From: RGDT01 sp964630925
GTDB taxonomy: Bacteria > Planctomycetota > Planctomycetia > Gemmatales > Gemmataceae
NCBI GenBank assembly: GCA_964630925.1
Contig: CAZVZK010000027.1
Coordinates: forward strand, 1 to 64,000
Length of the DNA stretch: 64,000 bases
Direction: 5' to 3'
Below the pieces are notes generated by a model. It made no database searches, was not told the origin of the DNA, and saw only the letters and a program-made list of their open reading frames with translations. The position numbers and the translations under genes are program-made. Shown piece after piece: positions 24,060-34,538 of the stretch (its first letter is position 1; the number at the start of each line of letters is the position of its first letter).

Positions 24060-26793
24060 CCTCCCGCAGACGGGCGGCCCACGCCTCGGCGGCAGGCCGG
24101 CCGGCGAAGTCCATCCCTCCGCGCCACAGCGCCAGCGTCTCGCGAAACACCCCCCCCGCGTCACCGATGTGGCCCACTTCGAGGAGGAGCAGCGCGGACA
24201 GGACGCTCACGTCGGCCTTCTTGCGCATCACCTGCCCCAGCGCGGGGAGGTTGGTCAGCGCCTCCGCCCGCCCGTACGCCGTCCCAAGGTGCCGCCCCTG
24301 GCCCCACCCCGGTGCCCCATCCAGGACCGACTTCCCAACGAGGCCCGCCACGCCGGCGCGGAGGTCAGTAGGGCTCAGGCCGCCCTTGAGGCCGAGGGAC
24401 GCCGACAGCCGGGCGCACTCATCGAGGGCGCCGGTGTAATCGCCCTGGGCGGCCAGGGCCTGCGCCCGCAGCCAGTGGTAGGACGCCTTCAGGGCGTCCC
24501 GGTGCTGCGGCCCGGTCCAGTCGCGCACCTCCTTCGGGCGCCCGGTGCCGAGGAGCAGCTCCAGCTCGAGGGCCAGCCCCTCGTCGCCGAAGTTGGCGTA
24601 ATCCGACCCGAGGAGCAGCTCGAGCGCCAGGCCGGCCAGGCCCTTCTCGCGGGCGAGCTGCGCCCGGACGAGGAGGCGTTTGCCGAGGGCCTCCTTCCCG
24701 TGGGCGTCGCGGGCCGAAGCCACCGCGCGGGCGAGGGGGGCCAGATCGGCCTCGCCGTCCGGCCCGCCGGCCTTGCGGACCGCCGTGGTGTAGGCACGCA
24801 GGTGACTCAGGGCGAGGTCGAGGTAGCCGAGGTCGCGGTACAGGGCCCCGAGGGCGAGATGCGCCCTGGCCAGGCCCGGGTTGAGGGCCAGGGCGCGGTT
24901 GAGGGCGGCCGATGCCTGCGCCGACCGCAGCTGACCCAGCTCGGGCAGGCGCTCCGCCCACACCCGCTCGGCGGTGGAATGCAGGAGGCGCAGGTACGCC
25001 TCGCCCAGGAGGAGGTGCGCCACGGCGTCGTCGGGGGCCTCGACGGCGGCGCGGCGGGCGGCGCGGATGCCCCGGTACAGGAGTGGCGGCGGGATGTCGT
25101 CCAGGCGGCGGAGGAAGCGGCTGCGCGGGAGGGCCGCCGGCGGGGGCGGGCGGTACAGCACCAGGCGGAGCAGGAGGTTGGCGGAGGCGTCGGCGTGCGT
25201 CCATGTGGCGTAGGCGCCCACGAGGCCGGCGATCTGCGCGCCCTCCCACGCGGCGAGCTGGCCCGGCGCGGCGTCCCGGCCCGCCGCCTCAGCGAGGTCG
25301 GCGCAGAGCGATGCCTCGTCCCTGGAGGCGGACAGGGCGGGGGCGGGCTTGAAGAAGGCATGCCACCAGGGGCGCCCGTCCGCAGTTGCAGAGTCGGGGA
25401 CCGGCTCCCCGTCGGCGAACACCAGCGATTCAAGGCGGATGGGTGTGCCGTCGCCGAAGACGGCCACGCCGCCGGCGAGGAAGATCAGGCGCGAGGGGAC
25501 GGCGGCCTCCCCCAGGCGGGACCGTCCCGAGCCGACGACGTGCGTGATCCCCCCGCGCTTCGCGTCAAGCGTCCCCCACACCGCCGGGAGGTGCCACGCG
25601 AAGGCGAAGGCCGTCTCGGGGGTGAGGTGCAGCACCCGCGCGCCCGCCGGCAGGCCGCCCCAGGTGCGGACGGCCACGGCGCCTCGCTGGAGCGTGGCGG
25701 GCGGCTCGAACGCCCAGCGGCGCGGCTCGTACGGCGGGGACAGGAGCCATCCCGGCCAGGCGGAGGCGAGGAGGCCGAGGCCGACGGCGGCCCCGGTGAG
25801 TCGCCAGGCGGGGCCGACGGTCCGCACACCGCGCCTTGCCAACGCCTCGGTGAGATTCCAGGCGAGGACGGGGCCGCCCACCAGGGCGAAGTACGGGGTG
25901 GCCCGCGCCTCGACGCCGGCCAGGACGGCGAGGCCCAGCCACGGCAGGAAGCGGCCCCAGCGCCAGCCGGACCGGTTGGCGGCGAAGGACACGAGCCCGA
26001 AGAGGAGCAGGGCGAAGTAGGCGAGGCCGGCGGGGGTGGCGCCGAGGTCGTTCAGGTAGGCCGACGAGAAGGGGGAGGTGATGCGCCCCGGCTCCGCACC
26101 CGCCGTCAGCCAGGCCAGCTCCGGGGGCAATGCGAAGGCACGCACGTGGTCGGGGTTGAGCAGGCAGGCGGCGGCGGCCAGCACCAGCCAGGAGAACCGG
26201 AAGGCGGGCGGATCACCTTCCGCGGCCCCGTCGGCCGCCCGCCCGAGCCAATGCAGGGCGAGTGCCGCGAGCCCGACGGTGAACCACGGATCGGTGTTGG
26301 CCCACGCGACGAAGACGAGGGGCAGCGCCCACGCCGGCGGTCCGGACCGGAGGCTGAGGAGCCACAGGGCGAGGCCGAACAGGAAATAGGACACCGCCGT
26401 CGGTGCGGCCGGCAGGCGGATGGCGCAGGCGAGGAGGGTGAGCGACGTGGCGGCGACAGGCGCCCACCACCCGCCGCGTGAGCGGGCCGCCACGAGGACG
26501 AGCAGGCCGAGGCCGGCGAAGAGGGCCGCCTTGGCGAGGACGAGGGCGGCGCCGCCGGCGGTGTTGAAGAGGGCGTAGGCGGCGGCGTTGAACGCCCAGG
26601 CCTTGGTGACGGGGGTGCCGGCGAGTGCCTCGGGCAGGGCGGCGCCGTCGACGAGGGCGCGCCCGGCGGCGAGGTGCCCCCACAGGGACGGATCGCGCGC
26701 CGGGGAGGACGCCAGGAGCAGGGCGAGCGCGGCCACGAACAGGGCGGCGGGCCACCAGCCGGCGGGCTCGGTCTCGGGGGTCTCGTTGGTCAT
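24040..26793 (-). CDS. Polytopic membrane protein with C-terminal TPR region
   Basis: A protein of about 917 residues. The N-terminal half (about 10-400) has ten or more hydrophobic helices (WWPAALFVAALALLLASS, LVLAKAALFAGLGLLVLVAA, and others), with a GT-C-like layout: early acidic loop SSPARDPSLWGHLAAGRAL and a large soluble domain afterwards. The C-terminal half (about 550-900) holds TPR-like helices (AQASAALNRALALNPGLARAHL). It could be a glycosyltransferase-like or O-antigen-ligase-like enzyme, but no catalytic motif is certain. The start at 26793 is chosen because the hydrophobic segments follow MTNETPETEPAG directly. Convergent with the cytochrome gene. Confidence 0.65.
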   Translation of the reverse strand: MTNETPETEPAGWWPAALFVAALALLLASSPARDPSLWGHLAAGRALVDGAALPEALAGTPVTKAWAFNAAAYALFNTAGGAALVLAKAALFAGLGLLVLVAARSRGGWWAPVAATSLTLLACAIRLPAAPTAVSYFLFGLALWLLSLRSGPPAWALPLVFVAWANTDPWFTVGLAALALHWLGRAADGAAEGDPPAFRFSWLVLAAAACLLNPDHVRAFALPPELAWLTAGAEPGRITSPFSSAYLNDLGATPAGLAYFALLLFGLVSFAANRSGWRWGRFLPWLGLAVLAGVEARATPYFALVGGPVLAWNLTEALARRGVRTVGPAWRLTGAAVGLGLLASAWPGWLLSPPYEPRRWAFEPPATLQRGAVAVRTWGGLPAGARVLHLTPETAFAFAWHLPAVWGTLDAKRGGITHVVGSGRSRLGEAAVPSRLIFLAGGVAVFGDGTPIRLESLVFADGEPVPDSATADGRPWWHAFFKPAPALSASRDEASLCADLAEAAGRDAAPGQLAAWEGAQIAGLVGAYATWTHADASANLLLRLVLYRPPPPAALPRSRFLRRLDDIPPPLLYRGIRAARRAAVEAPDDAVAHLLLGEAYLRLLHSTAERVWAERLPELGQLRSAQASAALNRALALNPGLARAHLALGALYRDLGYLDLALSHLRAYTTAVRKAGGPDGEADLAPLARAVASARDAHGKEALGKRLLVRAQLAREKGLAGLALELLLGSDYANFGDEGLALELELLLGTGRPKEVRDWTGPQHRDALKASYHWLRAQALAAQGDYTGALDECARLSASLGLKGGLSPTDLRAGVAGLVGKSVLDGAPGWGQGRHLGTAYGRAEALTNLPALGQVMRKKADVSVLSALLLLEVGHIGDAGGVFRETLALWRGGMDFAGRPAAEAWAARLREVKAAPR

Positions 26794-26930
26794 TAGGCAC
26801 GCCGACGGGGCGGGCTGGAACAGCCAGGATAGGCGGGCCAGGCCCGCGGTCAAGCGCCCTGTCCTTCATCACCTGGTCGGCTAAGATGATGAGAATCCGA
26901 TGAACATGCCCCGCTGAGGAGGACCGGCCG

Positions 26931-28445
26931 ATGAGCCGTCTCGTACCTTCCCTCACCCTCTGCGTGGTGCTGATGTTCTTCGGCGCGGCCGCGTACGGGG
27001 CCGCGCCCGTGCCCGGCGTGCCCCGGTCGGCCGCCTACCGCTGGCTCGACATCGCCCTGGAGGCCACCGCCCGCGAGCACGAACGCAACGGCCCGCGGCC
27101 GACGGTCGGCTCGCGCATGCTCGCCATCGTGGTGACGGCGATGTATGACGCCTGGGCCGCCTACGACGACAAGGCCGTTGGCACGAGGCTTGGGGCCGGC
27201 CTGCGGCGGCCGCCGCGTGAACGCACGCTCGCCAACAAGGAGGCCGCCGTCGGGCACGCGGCGTATCGCGCCCTGCTCGACATCTTCCCCGAGCAGGCGA
27301 GGTGGCTGGCCGGGCAGATGCGGGCCGAGGGCCTCGACGCCGGCACCGGTGCAGGCCTGGCGGGGACGCCGCGTGCCGTCGGCGAGGCCGCCGCGGCGGC
27401 GCTGCTCGCATACCGCCGCCACGACGGGGCCAACCAGCTCGGCGACGAGGAGGGCTCCGGGGGCGGCGCCTACTCGGACTACACCTTCTACCGCCCGGTC
27501 AACCCCGTTGACCGCATCATCGACCCGGACTGCTGGCAGCCGATCGAGTTCGATAACGGCAGGAGCGGCAAGGTGACGCCCGGCTTCCTCACGCCGCACT
27601 GGTACCGCGTCAAGCCGTTCGCGCTCGCCCGCGCCTCCCAGCTCCGCCCCCCCGGCCCCCCGAAGGTCGGGTCGAAGCAGATGAAGAAGGAGGTGGACGA
27701 GGTGCTGTCGTTCAACGGGAGCCTGACGGTGGAGCAGAAGGCCGTCGTCGAGTTCATGCGCGACGGGCCGCGATCGACGGGCCAGTCCGGCCACTGGCTC
27801 CGCTTCGCCCAGGTCGTGTCGCGCCGCGACGGCCACGGCCTCGACCAGGACATCAAGCTGTTCTTCTCCGTGGGCAACGTCGTGTTCGACGCCTTCATCG
27901 CCTGCTGGGAGGCGAAGCGCTTCTACGACAGCTCGCGGCCCTGGACGCTGATCCGCCACTACTACAAGGGCAAGAAGATCGTAGGCTGGGGCGGGGCGGG
28001 CAAGGGCGTCGTCCTGCTCCCCGCCGAGGACTGGCACCCGTACTCCCCGCTCACGTTCATCACGCCGCCCTTCCCCGGCTACCCGTCGGGTCATAGCACG
28101 GCGAGCGGGGCGGCGGCGAAGATGCTCGAGCTGTTCACCGGCAGTGACCACTTCGGCGGCACCGAACGCCGCCTCGCCGGAGAGCTGACCGAGCCGGGGT
28201 TCGAGTGCAAGGTTATGATGCGCCACCTGGGGAAGTTCCCGCTCGACGCGAAGATGACGTGCGACGTGGCCCTGCGCCTGCCGACGTTTTCCGCGACGGC
28301 GGAGATGGCCGGCATCTCGCGCGTCATGGGCGGCTACCACATTCAGACGGACAACATCGACGGCCTGAAACTGGGCCGCGACGTGGCGTCGTACTCCTGG
28401 CCGCGCTACCGCGCCTACTTCGACGGCACGGCGAAGCCACGCTGA
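26931..28445 (+). CDS. Vanadium-dependent haloperoxidase-like PAP2 protein
   Basis: A 504-residue exported protein with a signal peptide (about 1-25, ending AAYGA). It belongs to the PAP2/vanadium haloperoxidase superfamily. The phosphate/vanadate-binding elements are SSRPWT with Arg (near 334-339), FPGYPSGHSTASG with the acid-base His (PSGHS at about 385-389), and a late GGYHIQTDN segment with R..GG.H. The homologous enzymes oxidise halides with peroxide or act as acid phosphatases; which one applies here is undetermined. It is divergent from the membrane TPR gene. Confidence 0.8.
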   Translation: MSRLVPSLTLCVVLMFFGAAAYGAAPVPGVPRSAAYRWLDIALEATAREHERNGPRPTVGSRMLAIVVTAMYDAWAAYDDKAVGTRLGAGLRRPPRERTLANKEAAVGHAAYRALLDIFPEQARWLAGQMRAEGLDAGTGAGLAGTPRAVGEAAAAALLAYRRHDGANQLGDEEGSGGGAYSDYTFYRPVNPVDRIIDPDCWQPIEFDNGRSGKVTPGFLTPHWYRVKPFALARASQLRPPGPPKVGSKQMKKEVDEVLSFNGSLTVEQKAVVEFMRDGPRSTGQSGHWLRFAQVVSRRDGHGLDQDIKLFFSVGNVVFDAFIACWEAKRFYDSSRPWTLIRHYYKGKKIVGWGGAGKGVVLLPAEDWHPYSPLTFITPPFPGYPSGHSTASGAAAKMLELFTGSDHFGGTERRLAGELTEPGFECKVMMRHLGKFPLDAKMTCDVALRLPTFSATAEMAGISRVMGGYHIQTDNIDGLKLGRDVASYSWPRYRAYFDGTAKPR

Positions 28446-28456
28446 GACCCCCCTCG

Positions 28457-31400
28457 TCACGGCGCGATGCGCCGCCCTGGGACCACGTCCTCGACGGCGT
28501 CCTTGCCCTCCTGGATGGCGATGTGGCGGTTCGCCTTCAGGCCCTTGAGGGTCTGCACCGTGCCGGAGGGCCAGCGGACGGTGAGGCTGTCCAGCGTGTC
28601 GGCGCCGCCGAGGCCGAAGTGGACGAGGGCCGGGGCCTGCGAGCGGAAGGTGTTGGCCGGGTACAGCTCGCGGATCTGGCGCAGCCCGCCGGCCACGGCG
28701 GTCAGGCGGGCGCCGATGCCGCGGTGGTTCCCGCCCTTCCCCCGGAGGGACACCGTGAGGTAATTCCGCCTCGGCATGGCGTTCTCGTACAGGAGCAGGG
28801 GGCCGCCGCCGACCTGGCGGACGATGAGGTCGAGCATGCCGGTGTTGCGGAAGTCGGCGGCGACGACGGCGCGGCCGTCGCCGTCGCTGTCGGCCCCGGT
28901 CAGGTGGCTGATCTCGAGGAACGCCCCGCCGGCGTCGTTGAGGTAGATCCGGTTGCGTTCGAAGGCGCTGAGGTTGTGGCCGTCGGCGACGATCTGCCAG
29001 GGGTTGGTGGACCAGAACTCGCCCAGGCCCTTGTCGAGGGCCCCGGGGGCGGGCACCACGGCTCCACGGTCGTTCGGCTGTGACACGACAGCCAGCCAGA
29101 CGCAGTTTCAGCCGTCGGGCTCGGTGCGGCTGCGGCTGATGAAGCCGGCCGTGGCGTAGATGTCGAGCCAGCCGTCGTTGTCGAGGTCGGCGAGGCAGGC
29201 GCCGTAGGCCCACCCGACCGCGGCGACGCCCATGCGTTCCCCGGCCTGGTCGAACTTCAGGCCGCCCCTGTTGAGGTGGAGCTGGCTGCCGGCGACGAAG
29301 CGGCGCATCTTCTCCATGACAGCGGGCCGATAGGCGTCCGGCTTGAGGGCGTCCAGGACGCGTGTGCCGGCCTTGCTGAACATGTTGGCGCAGTAGAGGT
29401 CGATGCGCCCGTCGTTGTCGATGTCGCCCGCCGCGACACCCATGCTGCCGAAGTCCGCCGGGCGGCCGGCCAGGGCCGTGGGGCGGAACGTTCCGTCCCT
29501 GTTGTTGACGAGGAGGACGCCGTCGCCGAACTCGTTGATGACGTGGAGGTCGGGCCACCCGTCATCGTCCGCGTCAAGGACGGCGGCGGAGAAGGAGGAG
29601 CGGCGTCCGCCGTCGGCCCCGGCCGCCCGCGTCACGTCCTGGAACTTCCAGCCGCCCAGGTTGCGGAAGAGGCGGTTCCCGAGCGGGTCGGCGGTGCGCG
29701 GGTCGAGCCATGACCGCCCGCCGGGGCGTCCGGGGCGTGTGGCGTACAGGTCGAGCCGGCCGTCGCGGTCGAAGTCGGCGACGACGAGGCCGCCAGCGTC
29801 GGGGGGGATGCGGAGAGAGCAGAGGGCGGTGTGGTCCACGAAGCGCTCGCCGCCCTCATTCCGGTAGACGCGGCCCCCGAGGATGAGGTCGTCCCAGCCG
29901 TCGCCGTCGATGTCGATCCAGGCGGCCACGTGGCCGGCCGGCTCAGCGGGCAGGCCGCGGGCGGCGGTGACGTCCTCGAAGCCGCCGCCGGGCTTGCCCC
30001 GGTAGAGCCAGCAACCCTTGAGGTCGGTGATGAGGACGTCGAGGACGCCGTCCCGGTCGAAGTCGGTGACGTACACCCCTCCGGTCATGGGGGCGGTCCA
30101 GCTGGCGGTCCAGTTGTCGTGGAGGCGTTCGGGGCGGAGGCCGCGTTTGGCGGCGGCCTCGTAGAAGAGGCGGTGGGTGGCCCGAGCCTCGGTCAGTTGG
30201 GCGATGTCGGCGCCAGCCAGCCAGCCGGGCCGCGACAAGGCCTCCCTGGTGAGGGCGGGGAGGCGGAAGGGGAAGAGGATGATGGCCTCGGCCGGGGCGC
30301 CTGGGCGGTGTTCGCCGGAGAGGCGCACCTGGGCCACGCCTTCCCAGGCGCCGTCGAGTTTGCCGCGCTCGACGGGGCGGAGGGCCTTGAGCGAGAATTG
30401 GACCTCGGGCGGTGAGGAGAACGTCTTGCGGATGCCGAGCAGGCGGGCGGCGAAGGCGGCGCGGCCGAGTGGGGTGGACGTCCCGCCCCGGAGGCGTGTC
30501 ACCGTGGCGAAGCCGCGGTCCTGCCGGGCGGGGGAGCCGGAGGGTGCGGTGCCGGAGAAGCCTTCGGCGAGGATGGCGGTGAGGGCGGCCGCGTCGGCCT
30601 CCTTGATGGCCCTGGCGAGGGGGCCGAACCCGTGTCGTGCCAGCTCGTTGCCGCGGTTCTCGACCTTCCAGATGTGGGCCCGCTCCTCCTCGGGCAGGCC
30701 GCCCCTGGGGGCGAGGGACTTGGCGGCGGCGCGATGGGCCTTGAGGTCCGCGCCGAGGCTCCTGAGGGCGTTCTCGGCGCTCTCGCGGAGCAGGGGGTTG
30801 GGCTCGGCGAGGAGGGGCGTGAGGAGCGGGATGGCGACGCGGGCCTGCTCGCCGATCTCGCCCAGGCCGCGGGCGGCGGCGGCACGCAGCTCCTCCGTAT
30901 GCTCGCCCTCCAGGATATCCGTCAGCGGCCGGACGCCCTCGGCGCTGCCGGCACTGGCGCGGCCCAGGGCGATGGCGGCCTGCTCCTGGATGGTGACGTG
31001 GAAGCGGCCCAGGTTGGTTTGATTCGCCTCGTCGCGGATGGCCACGGCCAGGGCGGGGATGGCGGCGCGGGCCGCCGACCCGAGCCGCGCCAGGGCGGTG
31101 GCTGCGTTCATACGCACGCCGAGGCCATCATCAGTCAGGGCCGCCGCCAGTGCGGGGACGGCGGGGGCGGACGCGGGGGACATCTTCAAGAGGGTCAGGG
31201 CCGCGGCGGCGCGTTCCTCCTCGTCGCCGTCTCGCAGCAGGGCCGCCAGGGCCGGGACGGCCTCGGCCGCGTCGGCCCCGATGGCGCCCAGGGCCAACGT
31301 GGCCGCCAGCCGGGCCTCGCGGGGCCCGCTTTGCAACTGGGCCAGCCAGTGGCTCGCGGGCTTGCCCTCGTGCGTGGCCTTCGGGAAAAGAAGGCCCGGC

Positions 31401-31531
31401 AGGAACGCGGGGCTGCCCGGGGTCAGCACTGCCAGGGCCGCCACCACGAGGGCGACACATCCGATCCAGAAGGCGCGATGTCGCCCCGCGGGGCGGCGCG
31501 CCGGCGCTTGTCCAGTTGCTTCGTCTGGCAT
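28457..31531 (-). CDS. HEAT / FG-GAP / ASPIC-UnbV protein with in-frame TGA (selenoprotein candidate)
   Basis: One frame of 1,024 codons. A membrane anchor lies near 20-45, HEAT repeats at about 60-290, a helical linker domain at 290-480, FG-GAP/VCBS calcium-binding repeats (DFDRDGVLDVLI, DIDGDGWDDLIL, DFDRDGRLDLYA, DLDNDGWLDIYA) at about 490-800, and ASPIC/UnbV at about 900-1010 (GIGARLTAVAGG, VHFGLG..DTLDSLTVRWPSG). The frame is broken only by TGA at codon 808 (29108-29110), between DIYATAGFISRSRTEPDG and NCVWLAVVSQPNDRG. Both sides are needed for a normal family member. The hairpin after the TGA fits a bacterial SECIS. Selenocysteine, a nonsense mutation or a base error are all possible. 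The 3' piece alone would be a headless domain. Confidence 0.8.
29076..29110 (-). promoter_or_regulatory. SECIS-like hairpin downstream of the in-frame TGA
   Basis: Reading the mRNA after UGA (29110-29108), a 6-bp stem GGCUGU/ACAGCC (29093-29088 and 29081-29076) encloses the hexaloop CGUGUC (29087-29082). The loop begins 21 nt after the UGA, and a G is the second loop base, followed by U. This agrees with the general bacterial SECIS layout: an apical loop roughly 16-37 nt downstream with G in the first two loop positions. Confidence 0.45.
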
Positions 31532-31695
31532 GGTGGGGCTTCGTGGGATGGGTCGTGTTGTGTTTCAGCCTAGGGGGCCGGCGCGTCGCGTGCAACACGA
31601 TTCCCGGGGTGGCCGTGGGCTGGCCGATCTGCCCGCGATGGTGTACCATCCACGGACGGGCTCACACGCCGAATCATCTCATTGGTGTCCTCTCC

Positions 31696-33447
<1,752 letters not shown>

Positions 33448-33472
33448 CGGCGTGGCGGGATTTGGGTGCTTG

Positions 33473-33568
33473 TCGTAGAGCACGCTTCCAGCGTGCTCGC
33501 TCGACCTTCCGGGAGCCGGCACGCCTCTCCAGGGGCTCTTCGGAGCACGCTGGAAGCGTGCTCTACGA
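33473..33568. repeat. Nested palindromic repeat pair (REP/BIME-like)
   Basis: Two 26-base arms (33473-33498 and 33543-33568) are perfect inverted copies separated by 44 bases. Each arm is itself a hairpin, GAGCACGCT-TCC-AGCGTGCTC or its complement. The right arm extends into the last codon and stop (TCG TAG) of the isomerase gene. The structure is that of a BIME-type pair of REP sequences. Confidence 0.85.
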
Positions 33569-34360
33569 ACCGAAGTGCTTCCGCAACGCCGCCGCCTCCT
33601 CCTTGGCGAGCTTCTTGCGTTCCGCGAGGTCGGCGGCCTCGTACTCGCCGTGGACGCTCACGGTGCCGTTGAACTTGGCGGCCTTGAGGCCCCGGCCGAC
33701 CTCGGCCCAGCGGACGATGCCCGCCCCGACGGGCACCACGTCGGCGCGCCAGCCGCCCTTGGCCTTCGTCCAGGCCATGTCCTTGATGGCGACGAGCGAC
33801 AGCCACGGGCGGACGATGTCGATCTCCATCGCCGGCGGCCCGCCGTTGACCGCCGTGTGGCCGGTGTCCAGGAAGGCGCCGGCCTCGTGCGGGTCGAGGC
33901 CGTCGAGCAGCGCGCGCAGCCCGGCGGCGTTGTTGCCGATGTAAGAGCCGGAGTGCGTGTGATAGCACGCCTTGACCTTGGTCTTCGCCGCGAGGCGGGC
34001 GAAGCCGGCCATCCTGGCGCGGGCGTCCTTCATGGACGTGTCGAACGGCGGCTTGTACAGGAAGTAGCCGATCTTCACCGCCGGGACGCCCGCCCTGGCG
34101 CAAGCGTCGAAGAGGACGCCGGCGGCCTTGCTCTCGGCGTCGATGAGATTCGTCGGGGCGGTGACGAGGCCGATGATGAGGCCGGCGTCGGCGAGGACCT
34201 TGGCGGCCTCGGGCAGGGCCTTGAGGGCGTTGTCCGGTGTGACGGGGTAGCCGGGGCGGACGGCGAGGTCCACGCCGTCGAGGCCGGCGTCCTTGCAGAA
34301 GGTGGCCAGGCCCTTGATGTCGAGAGATTGGAGCGTCTTGGTGAAGTAGACGTATTTCAT
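33563..34360 (-). CDS. Sugar phosphate isomerase/epimerase (xylose-isomerase-like TIM barrel)
   Basis: A 265-residue cytoplasmic TIM-barrel protein of the AP-endonuclease-2/xylose-isomerase-like family. Family features include the opening YFTKTLQSLDIKGLATFCK, GLDGVDLAVRPGYPV, KIGYFLYKPPFD, the metal-site region YHTHSGSYIGNN, LDTGHTAVNGG and the closing VSVHGEYEA. The ATG at 34360 has AGGAGG at good spacing. Its stop codon lies inside the right arm of a palindromic repeat, so the repeat supplies the last codon. The substrate is unknown; it is probably a ketose or inositol derivative. Confidence 0.8.
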   Translation of the reverse strand: MKYVYFTKTLQSLDIKGLATFCKDAGLDGVDLAVRPGYPVTPDNALKALPEAAKVLADAGLIIGLVTAPTNLIDAESKAAGVLFDACARAGVPAVKIGYFLYKPPFDTSMKDARARMAGFARLAAKTKVKACYHTHSGSYIGNNAAGLRALLDGLDPHEAGAFLDTGHTAVNGGPPAMEIDIVRPWLSLVAIKDMAWTKAKGGWRADVVPVGAGIVRWAEVGRGLKAAKFNGTVSVHGEYEAADLAERKKLAKEEAAALRKHFGS

Positions 34361-34437
34361 GCGTGTGCCTCCTACCCCACCCCCGAACCCCCTCGCGGTG
34401 CGAGCTGGGGGCGAGACGCCCAATACACAAACCCAAG

Positions 34438-34502
34438 GCGAGCGGCACGGCGTAAGCGTGCCGTGTCTGCGTCACACGGCACGCTTACCCCGTGCCGCTC
34501 GC
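34438..34502. repeat. Long palindrome, GTAAGC-type repeat
   Basis: Arms of 29 bases (34438-34466 and 34474-34502) with one mismatch and a 7-base loop. Each arm contains GGCACGGCGTAAGCGTGCC, which folds on itself around GTAA. It lies between the isomerase gene and the vWA gene. A degenerate CCCCCGAACCCCCTCGC palindrome (about 34378-34413), related to the element at 36997, sits just before it. Confidence 0.8.
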
Positions 34503-34538
34503 CACAAGCATCCGATCTCAAGTGCCACCGGGTTGTTG

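Noticed and set aside
28457..29086. The ASPIC/UnbV 3' part as an independent gene
   Set aside because: It would begin in the middle of an FG-GAP-type region at a GTG without a ribosome-binding site, and lacks a signal peptide. It is in frame with the upstream part, so one interrupted gene is the simpler reading.
31638..31660. ATGGTGTACCAT palindrome ahead of the CRTAC1-type gene
   Set aside because: Resembles a -10 box (TACCAT) but no -35 at suitable spacing. Too weak to call a promoter or operator.
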